From Halorientalis pallida (GTDB lineage Archaea; Halobacteriota; Halobacteria; Halobacteriales; Haloarculaceae): DNA of 64,000 nt. This document shows, piece after piece, positions 10,370 to 19,136 of this stretch (the first letter of the stretch is position 1; each line of letters opens with the position of its first letter). The DNA lies in contig NZ_RDFA01000001.1 of assembly GCF_004118325.1 (NCBI RefSeq), positions 123,382 through 187,381 on the forward strand, in the 5' to 3' direction. The notes under the pieces are model-generated. The model did not search any database. It saw nothing but the letters and a program-made list of their open reading frames with translations, and was not told where the DNA came from. A program made the translations under genes and the position numbers.

Positions 10370-11122
10370 TCAGAGCCCCGCCACGTTCTGCCGGAGTTTG
10401 ATCGTCGCAGTCATCAGCGTCGTCGCGGTCATGATAACGAACACGACCTGCACGTGCCGGACGACGCCGACGGTGAGCCCGACCAGCAGGGTGAGGTCGA
10501 CGACCAGCACGAGGGTGGCGAACGCGACGACGGGGAGCAGGTGGCGCAGAAGCGAGTCCAGCAGGGTTCCCCGGACCGCGGACCTCGTCAGCTGTCGCCG
10601 CCCGTAGGTCAGCCCGTAGCCGGCGGCGGCCAGTGCGGCGACGCCTTCGACCGCGACCAGTACCGCCGTCGGGCCGAAGAGGCCGGACAGGAACAGACTC
10701 GTCGTCACCAGCACTCCGAACCCGACCTCGACCGACCGACGGGTAGCGGGAGGACGTTCGGCGGTCCGGCCGGCGTTGGCGAGGGCCTCGTTGGTGTTGA
10801 TCTCTCGCATCGTCAGCGCGAGCGTGAGCAGGAAGGCGAGCATCACGCCGTCGCGGTACGGGGTGGTCACGGCGGCCGCGGGGGTCGTGACGGCCGTCAC
10901 GGCTTCGACCAGGCCGAGCGCACCGTACAGCGCGGCCGTCAGGCCGACGAGCAACAGGTAGTTCCAGAGCGTCGACTGGGCCTCGGCCTCGGTGTGTTCG
11001 CCGTTGAGGTACGCGTAGAGGCCGAACCGGACGCCGAGCGCGAACATCAGCGAGAAGGCGATGAAGAAGACGAAGGCGAGGCCGGCGTCCCGGGCGAACA
11101 CCGAAGTCTGGAACGGGATCAT
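10370..11122 (-). CDS. Seven-helix membrane protein, unrecognised
   Basis: 250 residues with about seven hydrophobic segments and no recognisable family. It is not a rhodopsin: there is no Lys in the last helix at the retinal position. Segments are LAFVFFIAFSLMFALGV, LLLVGLTAALYGALGLV, GVMLAFLLTLALTM, GFGVLVTTSLFLSGLFG, AVLVAVEGVAALAAAGYGL, and two near the C-terminus. The start MIPFQTSVFARDAG overlaps the stop of the upstream kinase-like gene by an ATGA, so the two are translationally coupled and probably work together. The pair is transcribed away from the sensory-rhodopsin operon. Confidence 0.75.
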   Translation of the reverse strand: MIPFQTSVFARDAGLAFVFFIAFSLMFALGVRFGLYAYLNGEHTEAEAQSTLWNYLLLVGLTAALYGALGLVEAVTAVTTPAAAVTTPYRDGVMLAFLLTLALTMREINTNEALANAGRTAERPPATRRSVEVGFGVLVTTSLFLSGLFGPTAVLVAVEGVAALAAAGYGLTYGRRQLTRSAVRGTLLDSLLRHLLPVVAFATLVLVVDLTLLVGLTVGVVRHVQVVFVIMTATTLMTATIKLRQNVAGL

Positions 11123-12633
11123 CGCTCCCCTGCCCTCCGTTCGAGCTCCCGGACGATCTGGGTCGCCGTCTCGTAGCGCGTGAGTTTCTGTTTGGCCATC
11201 GCCGTCCGGAGAACGTCGTCGAGCCACGCCGGGATCTCGGGGTTGATCTCAGAGGGGAGCGGCGGCGTCGACTGGAGGACTGCGGTCCGCACCTCGCCGT
11301 ACGTTCCCTGGAACGGCGGCCGACCGGTGACCAGATAGTAGAGGACGGCCCCGAGCTGGTAGATGTCGGTGGCGTGGTCCACGTCGCCGAACCCGCGGTC
11401 GAAGTACTCCGGCGCGGCGAAGCGAGGATCGAGCAGCGACGCGGGGTCGACGTACATCCGCATCGCACGTAACAGGCCCACGTTCGTCACCAGCGGGCGC
11501 TTTCGGTCCGCGATGGTCGTACCGGTGTACACCACGCTGTAGGGGTCCAGACCCGCGTGGACGACGCCGCGCTGGTGGATGGCGGCAACCGCCTCGGCGA
11601 CTCTGCGTCCGTTCCAGACGGCTTCGTCGATGGAGAGGTCGAGCCTGTCGTACAGCGACTCCGCAGTGAAGACCGTCGCCATCCACAGCGACGGGTCGGT
11701 CCCCCAGTCGTAGAGGGTCGCGACGCCGTCGTCGTCGGACACCGCCGCCCAGTTTTCGAGTTGCCCGGCCACGTCCGCCTCGAATCGAGCCCGGTCCGGG
11801 GCTGACTCGAACACGCCGAGCGCTACGCCGACCGCCGAGTCCCCGATAGTCGCCCGGGTCCGGTAGACGGTGGCGAAGCGACCCTCGACCCCGCGCGAGA
11901 CGACCTGCAACTCGTCGAACCGGCTGTGCGCCGCGACCCTGTCGATACCGATGCGCTCGGCCACCGCCGCCAGTTCCGCCTCCTGGCGACGCCGCTTGGC
12001 AGCCGGAGAGGAGAGCGAGTCCGCGTCCCCCGATTCGTCGTCGGCCTCGGCCGCGCTGCCGTCGTCGCTACGGTCTTCGGACCCGTCTTCGAGTCGATCC
12101 CGCGCGTCGTCACCGCTTTCGTTCTCGGGCGGGCCACCGACGGCCTCCCCTTCCTCGCGGTAGACGCGCTGGGGCCCCGTGGATCCACCCGCCGCCGGCG
12201 TCTGCGTGCGCCCGACGTCGCGGTTCCGCTCGGACTGCCCGACGTAGTCGCTCCGGGCGAACCCGCGTGAGAGCGACAGATAGCGACGACGGCGCTCGCG
12301 CTCGTCGGCCTCCGCGGCCAGTTCGTCGAGAACGGCGTCGACACGCTCGGGGTACCGCCGCCCGAGATAGCCCAGCGCGTGCCGGGTCTCGGGCTGGCGT
12401 GTGTCGGCGGCCAGTCGGTCCGCGAGTCGTCTGGTCACGGCCTCGAGGAGATCCGGATTCGCGGTCGACACGAGCGTCAGCGCCCACGCGGCCGAGAGTC
12501 GGGACTCCCGATCGTCTTCGTCCAGCGCGGCCAGCAGCGTCGGAATGCGAGCCCGCCCCCCGGACGGATCGTCGAGGACCGCCCGAACGGCGGTGTCGAC
12601 CTCCGCCGACGCGTCTTCCCCTGACTCTGTCAT
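11119..12633 (-). CDS. HEAT-repeat protein with C-terminal pseudokinase domain
   Basis: About 504 residues. Residues 1-110 form HEAT-like helices (LLAALDEDDRESRLSAAWAL, ALGYLGRRYPERVDAVLDEL). An acidic, Ser/Asp-rich linker follows (about 130-215), then a Hanks-type kinase fold (about 230-500) with a Gly-loop remnant GVEGRFATVY and conserved AAPEYF and DIYQLGAVLYYL. Catalytic residues are lost: HRDxKPxN reads HAGLDPYS (H359, Gly361 for Asp), DFG reads NVG, and the VAIK Lys is absent. It should therefore be a binding scaffold rather than a kinase. ATG at 12633 is used; an in-frame ATG at 12675 is possible. It is coupled to the 7-TM gene and divergent from HtrII. Confidence 0.82.
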   Translation of the reverse strand: MTESGEDASAEVDTAVRAVLDDPSGGRARIPTLLAALDEDDRESRLSAAWALTLVSTANPDLLEAVTRRLADRLAADTRQPETRHALGYLGRRYPERVDAVLDELAAEADERERRRRYLSLSRGFARSDYVGQSERNRDVGRTQTPAAGGSTGPQRVYREEGEAVGGPPENESGDDARDRLEDGSEDRSDDGSAAEADDESGDADSLSSPAAKRRRQEAELAAVAERIGIDRVAAHSRFDELQVVSRGVEGRFATVYRTRATIGDSAVGVALGVFESAPDRARFEADVAGQLENWAAVSDDDGVATLYDWGTDPSLWMATVFTAESLYDRLDLSIDEAVWNGRRVAEAVAAIHQRGVVHAGLDPYSVVYTGTTIADRKRPLVTNVGLLRAMRMYVDPASLLDPRFAAPEYFDRGFGDVDHATDIYQLGAVLYYLVTGRPPFQGTYGEVRTAVLQSTPPLPSEINPEIPAWLDDVLRTAMAKQKLTRYETATQIVRELERRAGER

Positions 12634-12782
12634 CGAATCGTCTTGACCTGTCGTGGCTTTGGTATCACAGGTCATGACTGTTGTGCCCGTTTCCGACGAC
12701 GAGGGACTGATCGGGTCGCCATCGCCCTCGAACCGCCCGGTATCGGCCACAGGAGTTATCAGGAATGAGAACCGAAGAGGAA

Positions 12783-12792
12783 GGTTTACTGA
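12783..12792 (+). promoter_or_regulatory. TATA element of the HtrII-SRII operon
   Basis: ggtttact centred about 28 bases before the ATG at 12815, in the 181-base region shared with the divergent pseudokinase gene. Both units may be co-regulated from here. Confidence 0.55.
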
Positions 12793-12814
12793 AGGGATAG
12801 TATTTGGACCAACA

Positions 12815-15118
12815 ATGACAGCGGATCGGGGTTCACTCCTCCCGGCGTTCGTCAGCAAGCGTTACACCAGGCGACTCGGGTTCGCCCTGGCGCTCGCCAT
12901 TCTCGTGGTGGTCGTCTCGGGTGCCGTCATCAACGCACAGGCACAGGCGACGCTTCAGGAGGACGTACAGGACCAGCTCGTGACGAGCGCGGAGACGCGC
13001 GCACAACAACTCGACACGTGGATGGGCGCGGTGAAAGGCGACGTGCGGACGACCGCCGAGCTGCCGGTCTTCGGGTCCGGCGACCCGGCGGCGATCAACG
13101 ACGCGCTCCGGTCGCAGGTCGCGAACGACCGCCTGCCCGGGGACGTGGTGGCAGTTCACTACCTGAACACGTCGAGCATGACCTTCGAGGCGAGTTCGAA
13201 CGAGCAGTTCGTCGGCGTCAGCCCGGCCGAACAGGGCGCGCCGTTCGCGGAGAACCCGCCGAACTTCGACGGCCCCTCGGACGTGTACGTCTCCGAGCCG
13301 TTCCGGGTTCCGATCGCCGACCACCCGATTCTCGCGGTCGTCACGCCGGTTCCGGGGACCGAGGACAAGGCGCTCGTGTACATGACCGACCTGGCCAGCC
13401 GAACGGAGGCCCTCTCCGCGGCGCGTGGCAACTCCACGACCGTCGTCGTCAACGAACAGGGTCGGTACGTCGCGCACCCGAACACCTCGATGATCATGAT
13501 GGAACACGAGGGCGGGAGCGGGGAGATGCAGTTCATGGAACGGGAGATGCACGGCGAGACTATCGTGATGGGGATGTCCGATATGTCCGCCCAGGACTGG
13601 ACCGTGATGGTCCACAGTCCGTCCGAACAGGCGTACGCGCTCGGCGATCAGATCAGCTCGGACCTGATCGGACTCATCCTGCTGGCGGTCATCAACCTCG
13701 GACTGGTCGGGGTGACTATCGGGAGCGGGACGGCCATCTCGCTGCGCCGCCTGGCCGGCCGGGCGGAGGCGATGGCCGACGGGAACCTCGACGTGGACCT
13801 GAGCACCGTCCGTGACGACGAGATCGGGACGCTGTACGACTCGTTCGACCGGATGCGCGAGTCGTTGCGCGAGAAGATTCGCGAGACGGAAGCAGCCAAG
13901 GAGGAGGCCCAGACGGCCAAACAGGAGGCCGAAGAAGCTCGCGTCGAGGCCGAACGCGAGCGTGAAGAGGCGGAGGCCTTGAACAGCCAACTCCAACGGA
14001 AAGCCCAGGAGTACGGGACCGTCCTCGGGGCCGTCGCGGACGGCGACCTCACGGCGCGGGCCGACACCGACGCCGAGAACGAGGCGATGGCCGAGATCGG
14101 CGCGGCGATCAACGAGGCGATCACCGACCTCGAAGCGACCGTCGCCAACACGCAGGCGTTCGCCGAGAACGTCCTCCAGTCCAGCCAGGAGGTCGACCGG
14201 AGCGCCGCGACGGTCGAAGAGGCGAGCCAGCGGGTCCGTGAGTCAATCCGCGAGATCTACGACGGCGCGAGCGAACAGTCCGACTCGCTCCAGGACGCCG
14301 CCGGTGAGATGGAGAACCTCTCGGCCACGGCCGAGGAGGTCGCCTCCTCGGCCCAGGAGGTCGCCGACACCTCCCAGAAGGCCGCCGAGGTCGGCGAGAC
14401 CGGCCAGGAAGCCGCCCAGGAGGCCATCCAGGGCATGAGCGCCATCGAGGCGGAGACCGATCGCACGGTCGAGGAGATGAACGCCCTCGACGAGGAACTC
14501 TCCGAGATCGGTGACATCGTCTCGGTCATCACCAACATCGTCGAACAGACGAACATGCTCGCGCTGAACGCCTCTATCGAGGCCGCGCGAGCGGGCGAGG
14601 CCGGCGAAGGGTTCGCCGTCGTCGCCGACGAGGTCAAACAGCTGGCCGAGGAGACCAAGGAGGCCGCCAACGACATCGAACAGCGGATCGATCGCGTCCA
14701 GAGCCAGGCCGGTGATACCGTCGAGACGATGGAACAGACCCAGGACCGAATCACGGACGGTGTGGCGACGGTCGAGGACGCCGTCGACGCCCTGGAGACC
14801 ATCGTCGAGTACACGGAGGAACTGGATACGGGCATCCAGGAGATCGACGACGCGACGGCCGAACAGGCCCGGACCGCCCAGGAGGTGATGGGGACCATCG
14901 ATCACCTGACGGCGATCAGCCAGCAGACCTCCTCGGAGGCCAACACGGTGGCCGAGGCGGCCGACGAACAGACCGACTCCATCGACGAAGTGGCGAGCAA
15001 CGCGGAGGCGCTGCAGGCACGCGCCCAGGAGCTGACGAACCTCCTCGACCGGTTCGAGGCGGAAGCGCTCAACGCGGCCGCGGGATCCGCGAACACCACC
15101 GCGACCACTGACGACTGA
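12815..15118 (+). CDS. htrII: Phototaxis transducer of sensory rhodopsin II (HtrII-type MCP)
   Basis: 767-residue methyl-accepting transducer relaying light, and probably a chemical stimulus, to CheA. TM1 is at about 20-42 and a large extracellular domain of about 235 residues follows. TM2 (about 282-305) contains [12 protein letters not shown]. Two HAMP regions come next ([17 protein letters not shown] onward), then a coiled coil, and a signalling hairpin with [20 protein letters not shown]. The big extracellular domain recalls the serine-sensing HtrII of Halobacterium rather than the small Natronomonas form. Asn294 in INLGL matches the Natronomonas HtrII Asn74 that contacts the rhodopsin. 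The start [12 protein letters not shown] has a TATA box 28 bases upstream; the rhodopsin gene follows after two bases. Confidence 0.93.
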   Translation: MTADRGSLLPAFVSKRYTRRLGFALALAILVVVVSGAVINAQAQATLQEDVQDQLVTSAETRAQQLDTWMGAVKGDVRTTAELPVFGSGDPAAINDALRSQVANDRLPGDVVAVHYLNTSSMTFEASSNEQFVGVSPAEQGAPFAENPPNFDGPSDVYVSEPFRVPIADHPILAVVTPVPGTEDKALVYMTDLASRTEALSAARGNSTTVVVNEQGRYVAHPNTSMIMMEHEGGSGEMQFMEREMHGETIVMGMSDMSAQDWTVMVHSPSEQAYALGDQISSDLIGLILLAVINLGLVGVTIGSGTAISLRRLAGRAEAMADGNLDVDLSTVRDDEIGTLYDSFDRMRESLREKIRETEAAKEEAQTAKQEAEEARVEAEREREEAEALNSQLQRKAQEYGTVLGAVADGDLTARADTDAENEAMAEIGAAINEAITDLEATVANTQAFAENVLQSSQEVDRSAATVEEASQRVRESIREIYDGASEQSDSLQDAAGEMENLSATAEEVASSAQEVADTSQKAAEVGETGQEAAQEAIQGMSAIEAETDRTVEEMNALDEELSEIGDIVSVITNIVEQTNMLALNASIEAARAGEAGEGFAVVADEVKQLAEETKEAANDIEQRIDRVQSQAGDTVETMEQTQDRITDGVATVEDAVDALETIVEYTEELDTGIQEIDDATAEQARTAQEVMGTIDHLTAISQQTSSEANTVAEAADEQTDSIDEVASNAEALQARAQELTNLLDRFEAEALNAAAGSANTTATTDD

Positions 15119-15120
15119 CC

Positions 15121-15846
15121 ATGACGGACATCACAACCTGGTTCACGCTCGGGACGCTCGGAATGATCGGCGGGACGCTCGCGATGGGGTACGCGCTCTG
15201 GCGTGCCCCCGGCGAGAACGCCCGCGAGGACTGGCTGCTGATCGGCGTCGGCGTCGTCGCCGCGGTCGCGTACGCGCTGCTGAGCGGCGAGATCGGGACG
15301 ATCCAGGCGATGGACGGCCACACGATCTACGCGGTCCGGTATATCGACTGGCTGGTGACGACGCCGATGCACGTGGCCTACCTCGCCCTGCTCGTCGGGG
15401 TCACCGGCCGGTACCTCTGGGAAGTGACGATCGTGCAGGCGCTGACGATCGTCCTCGGCCTGGCCGGTGCGTACGTCGAGGGACCGCTGAAGTGGGTCCT
15501 GTTCGCGGCCGGCGGCCTGGCGTTCGTCCGCGTGCTCTACCTGCTGTACGGCCCGGTCACCGACGTGGCCCGGACGGGTGACGAGCAGGTCGCCGGCACG
15601 CACCGAACGCTGCTGAACTTCATCGCGGTGCTGTGGCTGATCTATCCGGTCGTCTGGATCCTCGCCCAGAGCGGGATCGGGATCCTCGACCTGGAGACGC
15701 AGGCGCTCGTGATCACGTACATCGACGTGGTGGCGAAGATCGGGTTCGGCCTGATCGCGCTGAACGGCCGCGCGATCGCGTCGCTGGTCACGGGCGAGGA
15801 CGCCGACGCCGAACCTGCGGCTGGGGAGCCGTCGACAGCGGATTGA
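15121..15846 (+). CDS. sop2: Sensory rhodopsin II-like photoreceptor
   Basis: 241-residue seven-helix retinal protein partnering HtrII for light-directed motility. RYIDW holds the counterion Asp76 with Arg73, and the retinal Schiff-base Lys206 is in YIDVVAKIGFG with Asp202. The proton-donor position of bacteriorhodopsin (Asp96) is Tyr, and the proton-release Glu positions are Ser and Gln, so it is a sensor rather than a pump. IYPVVWIL retains the Tyr equivalent to Natronomonas SRII Tyr174, and Tyr200 matches the transducer-contact Tyr199. The Thr204 position is Ala205, as in bacteriorhodopsin and SRI. It is co-transcribed with htrII two bases downstream of its stop. SRII is the best call given the transducer type; an SRM/SRIII-like variant is possible. 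Confidence 0.92.
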   Translation: MTDITTWFTLGTLGMIGGTLAMGYALWRAPGENAREDWLLIGVGVVAAVAYALLSGEIGTIQAMDGHTIYAVRYIDWLVTTPMHVAYLALLVGVTGRYLWEVTIVQALTIVLGLAGAYVEGPLKWVLFAAGGLAFVRVLYLLYGPVTDVARTGDEQVAGTHRTLLNFIAVLWLIYPVVWILAQSGIGILDLETQALVITYIDVVAKIGFGLIALNGRAIASLVTGEDADAEPAAGEPSTAD

Positions 15847-15859
15847 GGAGAGAAGCGTC

Positions 15860-16828
15860 CTACCGGACGCCGATGGCTTCGATCTGTTCCTGGTAGCGGT
15901 TCCGGATGGTGACCTCGGTGACCTGGGCGACGTCTGCGACCTCGCGCTGTGTCTTCTTCTCGTTACAGAGCAGCGAGGCGGCGTAGATGGCTGCGGCGGC
16001 GTAGCCGGTCGGGGACTTGCCCGAGAGCAGGCCCTTCTCGGCGGTCTCGTCGATGATCTCGTTGGCCTTGGACTGGACCTCCTCCGAGAGGTTCAGGTCC
16101 GAGGCGAACCGCGGGACGTACTGTTTGGGGTCGACCGGCTCCATCTTCAGGGACAGTTCCTGGGCGACGTACCGGTAGGTGCGGCCGATCTCCTTCTGAT
16201 CGACGCGGGACACGTCAGAGACCTCTTCCAGGGAGCGCGGGATGCCCTCCTGGCGACAGGCGGCGTACAGACAGGACGTGGCGACGCCCTCGATGGAACG
16301 GCCACGGATCAGGTCCTCGTTCAGCGCCCGGCGATAGATGACCGACGCGACCTCCCGGACCGAGCGCGGGACCCCGAGCGCGGAGGCCATCCGGTCGATC
16401 TCGGAGAGTGCGAACTGCAGGTTGCGCTCGCCGGCGTCTTTGGTCCGGATGCGTTCCTGCCACTTCCGGAGCCGGTGCATCTGACTCCGCTTCTCGGAGG
16501 ACAGCGACTGACCGTAGGCGTCTTTGTCCTTCCAGTCGATCTGTGTGGTCAGCCCCTTGTCGTGCATCGTCTGGGTCGTCGGCGCGCCCACGCGCGACTT
16601 GCTCTGTCGCTCGCTGTGATTGAACGCGCGCCACTCCGGACCCCGGTCGATGTTCTCCTCTTCGATCACCAGTCCGCAGTCCTCACAGACGATTTCACCT
16701 CCGTCAGCGCTCGATACCAGGTTTGCTGACTCGCACTCGGGACAACTCTGCATCTCCTCGTCGTCCCCAGTCTCTTTCTCGGTCGCTCGGTCCTGCTCGC
16801 GCTCCCGCTGGCGACTCGGACGAACCAT
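15860..16828 (-). CDS. tfb: Transcription initiation factor TFB (copy 1)
   Basis: 322-residue archaeal TFIIB homologue recruiting RNA polymerase to TBP-bound promoters. The N-terminal zinc ribbon is CPEC...CEDCG (C29, C32, C48, C51), followed by the B-finger/linker ([24 protein letters not shown]). Two cyclin folds follow, the first with [21 protein letters not shown] and the second with [16 protein letters not shown], and a C-terminal recognition helix ([13 protein letters not shown]). The start [10 protein letters not shown] is preceded by a palindrome at 16830-16844 and a TATA box at 16855-16864. A second TFB is at 47628-48608; haloarchaea use several TFBs to partition regulons. Confidence 0.96.
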   Translation of the reverse strand: MVRPSRQREREQDRATEKETGDDEEMQSCPECESANLVSSADGGEIVCEDCGLVIEEENIDRGPEWRAFNHSERQSKSRVGAPTTQTMHDKGLTTQIDWKDKDAYGQSLSSEKRSQMHRLRKWQERIRTKDAGERNLQFALSEIDRMASALGVPRSVREVASVIYRRALNEDLIRGRSIEGVATSCLYAACRQEGIPRSLEEVSDVSRVDQKEIGRTYRYVAQELSLKMEPVDPKQYVPRFASDLNLSEEVQSKANEIIDETAEKGLLSGKSPTGYAAAAIYAASLLCNEKKTQREVADVAQVTEVTIRNRYQEQIEAIGVR

Positions 16829-16829
16829 C

Positions 16830-16844
16830 GTTCTTATATAGAAC
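16830..16844. promoter_or_regulatory. Palindrome at the tfb-1 transcription start
   Basis: GTTCT-TATAT-AGAAC, perfect 5-base arms, one base upstream of the ATG at 16828. The functional TATA (minus strand ttttttatat, 16855-16864) is about 30 bases upstream, so the palindrome covers the predicted start site. It may be an operator or a second, internal TATA. Confidence 0.5.
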
Positions 16845-16854
16845 AAGCAGGAGC

Positions 16855-16864
16855 ATATAAAAAC
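16855..16864 (-). promoter_or_regulatory. TATA element of tfb-1
   Basis: Minus-strand ttttttatat centred about 31 bases before the ATG at 16828, embedded in an A/T-rich stretch. Confidence 0.7.
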
Positions 16865-16993
16865 CCTTCGGTACGTCAGAAGACACCAAATGACCCGCCA
16901 GTGGTTCAGGGTTCCCGTGGGCACGATATCGGCGGTACGGAGCCACTGGCCGGTGATTTACCTCACGAAAAGCTTACCTTCGGGGACAGAAAT

Positions 16994-17659
16994 GTGTCCG
17001 GACGAATGGACGACCATCGGGTGCTCGGGGTGGGACTGTTGGTCATCGCGGTGCTGTTGCTCGCGAATCCGGTGTATCTCTACCCGAATCCGGACGAGGT
17101 GAACGAGGTGCGGCTGCTGGACTCGTACAACGGGACGGCCGCGGCCAACTACACGTACGAGAACATATCGAGCCGGGCCCAGACCCTCGTCGACCGGGCA
17201 CAGGCCGCCGAGTCCGGCCGGATCACCTTCCGTGGAGACGAGAACCGGGCGGAAGAATTCACGTTCGTCCAGACGGGGCAGGCGGTGCGGGTCGAGGGCG
17301 AGATCTACCGGATCGAGCGCGGCGACGAGCAGTTCTACGTCTGGACGCTCAGCCGCCCGGACTTCAACACGGAATCGAACCGTTCGCAGGGCCTGCTCGG
17401 GCTCGGATTCGTCCTGGCGGTCATGGGCGCGCTCTACGTCCGGAGACCCCAGCCGATCGACATCGGCGGCGGGATGGCCGGCGCAGGGACTCTGATGCTC
17501 CTGTTCAACCTCGACTACCGGTACACCGAACTGCTCGGCGGGCTCGGCTTCCTCGGCGGGTGGGCCGTCATCCTCGTGACGATCCTGGCCGCCATCGTCA
17601 GCCTGGGGTATCTCTTCTATCGGACGATGCGCGAACGACGGCTGGCCGGGGACTTCTGA
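16994..17659 (+). CDS. Membrane protein with extracytoplasmic domain, unrecognised
   Basis: About 221 residues, of no family I recognise. A hydrophobic N-terminal segment (VLGVGLLVIAVLLLANPVYLY) is a signal anchor. It is followed by an extracytoplasmic region of about 100 residues rich in N-glycosylation-like sequons (NGT, NYT, NIS) and in Asp/Glu. Three C-terminal membrane helices follow (LLGLGFVLAVMGALYV, GGGMAGAGTLMLLFNL, GWAVILVTILAAIVSLGYLFY). GTG at 16994 is preferred, with a box (aagcttacc) near 16971; ATG at 17006 is an alternative. It is divergent from tfb-1. Its 3' end is followed by 331 bases without a gene. Confidence 0.7.
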   Translation: MSGRMDDHRVLGVGLLVIAVLLLANPVYLYPNPDEVNEVRLLDSYNGTAAANYTYENISSRAQTLVDRAQAAESGRITFRGDENRAEEFTFVQTGQAVRVEGEIYRIERGDEQFYVWTLSRPDFNTESNRSQGLLGLGFVLAVMGALYVRRPQPIDIGGGMAGAGTLMLLFNLDYRYTELLGGLGFLGGWAVILVTILAAIVSLGYLFYRTMRERRLAGDF

Positions 17660-17690
17660 GCCCGAGACCGCCACACGCCATCGTCCGGTC

Positions 17691-17702
17691 CCACAGCTGT
17701 GG
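17691..17702. repeat. 12-base perfect palindrome
   Basis: CCACAGCTGTGG, 30 bases after the stop of the preceding membrane-protein gene, within the 331-base gap 17660-17990. Function unknown; it may contribute to transcript ending. Confidence 0.3.
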
Positions 17703-17785
17703 AGTGTAGTGAAAGGACGTTCGATCGGGGAGAGACGACCGAACGGGGGAGAGTGGGTGGGAAACGGGGGTGGGAAGTTGGGGTG

Positions 17786-17803
17786 TGGCACTGTAACGTG
17801 CCA
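17786..17803. repeat. Hairpin after G-rich tract in the gap before sucC
   Basis: TGGCAC-TGTAAC-GTGCCA, perfect 6-base arms, preceded by a G-rich purine stretch (about 17740-17785). From 17804 to about 17885 the DNA is markedly A/T-rich and holds a second inverted repeat (ttcaaa 17843-17848, tttgaa 17857-17862). I see no gene in 17660-17990. Confidence 0.4.
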
Positions 17804-17954
17804 ACATTATGGTCGAGGATTTTATTGGTATTTAATTTTGGGTTCAAATTATCAGGTTTGAATTTGGACATAACCCCCGATAATACCCCGAGCCTTCGAC
17901 GGATCGGCACGGACGACGTGTCGGATCGTGGGAACACCGGGCATAGACCGGGTG

Positions 17955-17962
17955 GATTTAAG
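17955..17962 (+). promoter_or_regulatory. TATA element of sucCD
   Basis: gatttaag centred 32 bases before the sucC ATG at 17991, close enough for a leaderless sucCD transcript. Confidence 0.6.
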
Positions 17963-17990
17963 CGGGTCGCGGGCGCTGTTGACGGTGGTA

Positions 17991-19136
17991 ATGAAGCTCC
18001 ACGAGTACCAGGCAAAACGGGTCTTCGCGGAGGCGGGCATTCCCACCCCCGACGCGGAACTCGCCGAGACCGTCGACGCGGCGGTCGACGCGGCCGAGGC
18101 GATCGGCTATCCGGTCGCGATCAAGGCACAGGTACAGGTCGGCGGGCGCGGCAAAGCCGGCGGAATCAAGCTCGTCGACGACGCCGACGAGGCCCGCGAG
18201 GCCGCCGACGAGATCCTCGGCATGGACCTCAAAGGCTACCACGTCGACCGCGTGCTGGTCGAGGAGGCCGTCGACTTCACCAACGAGTTGTACGTCGGCG
18301 TGACGATGGACCGCGGCGAGGGGAAACCCGTCGCCATGGTCTCGACACGCGGCGGCGTCAACATCGAGGAAGTCGCGGCCGAGGACCCCGACGCCATCGC
18401 CCGCGAACACGTGGACCCGGCCTTCGGCATGCACCCCTACCAGGCCCGCAAGGCCGTCTACGACGCTGGCGTCGACCGGACGGTCGCCAACGACGTGGCC
18501 TCCGTGCTGACGACGCTGTACGACCTCTGGGCAGCCAAGGACGGCGCCGACGCGGAGATCAACCCCCTGATGATCACGGCGGACGACGAGGTCGTCGCCG
18601 CCGACGCGGTCATGAACATCGACGGCGACGCCCTGTTCCGCCAGCCCGACCTCGCGGAGATGCAGGAGGAAGCCGCCGAGGACGACCTGGAAGCCAAAGC
18701 CAACGACTACGGCTTCGACTACGTTCGCCTGGACGGTAACGTCGGCATCATCGGCAACGGCGCGGGCCTGGTCATGACGACGCTGGATCTGGTCGACCAC
18801 TACGGCGGTCAACCCGCCAACTTCCTCGACATCGGCGGCGGTGCGAAGGCCGAACGCGTCACCAACGCCCTCGACATGGTGTTCTCCGACGAGAACGTCG
18901 ACGCCGTCGTCTTCAACATCTTCGGCGGGATCACTCGTGGTGACGAAGTGGCCCAGGGGATCAACGAGGCGCTGGAGGCCTTCGACGAGATCCCCAAGCG
19001 GGTCGTCGTCCGACTCGCCGGGACCAACGCCGAGGAAGGCATGGAGATTCTGAACACGGATCTGGTGACCGTCGAGAAGACGCTGGAAGACGCCGTCCAG
19101 CGCGCGGTCGAATACGCGGAGGAGGACTCACAATGA
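17991..19136 (+). CDS. sucC: Succinyl-CoA synthetase (ADP/GDP-forming) beta subunit
   Basis: 381-residue ATP-grasp subunit of the citric-acid-cycle enzyme converting succinyl-CoA to succinate with formation of a nucleoside triphosphate. The N-terminus [17 protein letters not shown] is canonical. [14 protein letters not shown] is the nucleotide-binding segment, AEINPLM holds metal-binding Glu and Asn, and [13 protein letters not shown] is the C-terminal CoA/phosphohistidine-interacting loop. The length is normal. It overlaps sucD by four bases (ATGA), giving coupled 1:1 synthesis. Confidence 0.97.
   Translation: MKLHEYQAKRVFAEAGIPTPDAELAETVDAAVDAAEAIGYPVAIKAQVQVGGRGKAGGIKLVDDADEAREAADEILGMDLKGYHVDRVLVEEAVDFTNELYVGVTMDRGEGKPVAMVSTRGGVNIEEVAAEDPDAIAREHVDPAFGMHPYQARKAVYDAGVDRTVANDVASVLTTLYDLWAAKDGADAEINPLMITADDEVVAADAVMNIDGDALFRQPDLAEMQEEAAEDDLEAKANDYGFDYVRLDGNVGIIGNGAGLVMTTLDLVDHYGGQPANFLDIGGGAKAERVTNALDMVFSDENVDAVVFNIFGGITRGDEVAQGINEALEAFDEIPKRVVVRLAGTNAEEGMEILNTDLVTVEKTLEDAVQRAVEYAEEDSQ

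Noticed and set aside
17841-17855. tRNA T-loop-like ggttcaaatt, possible tRNA remnant or attachment site
   Set aside because: Flanking bases do not pair into a T-stem, and no anticodon arm or acceptor stem is present.
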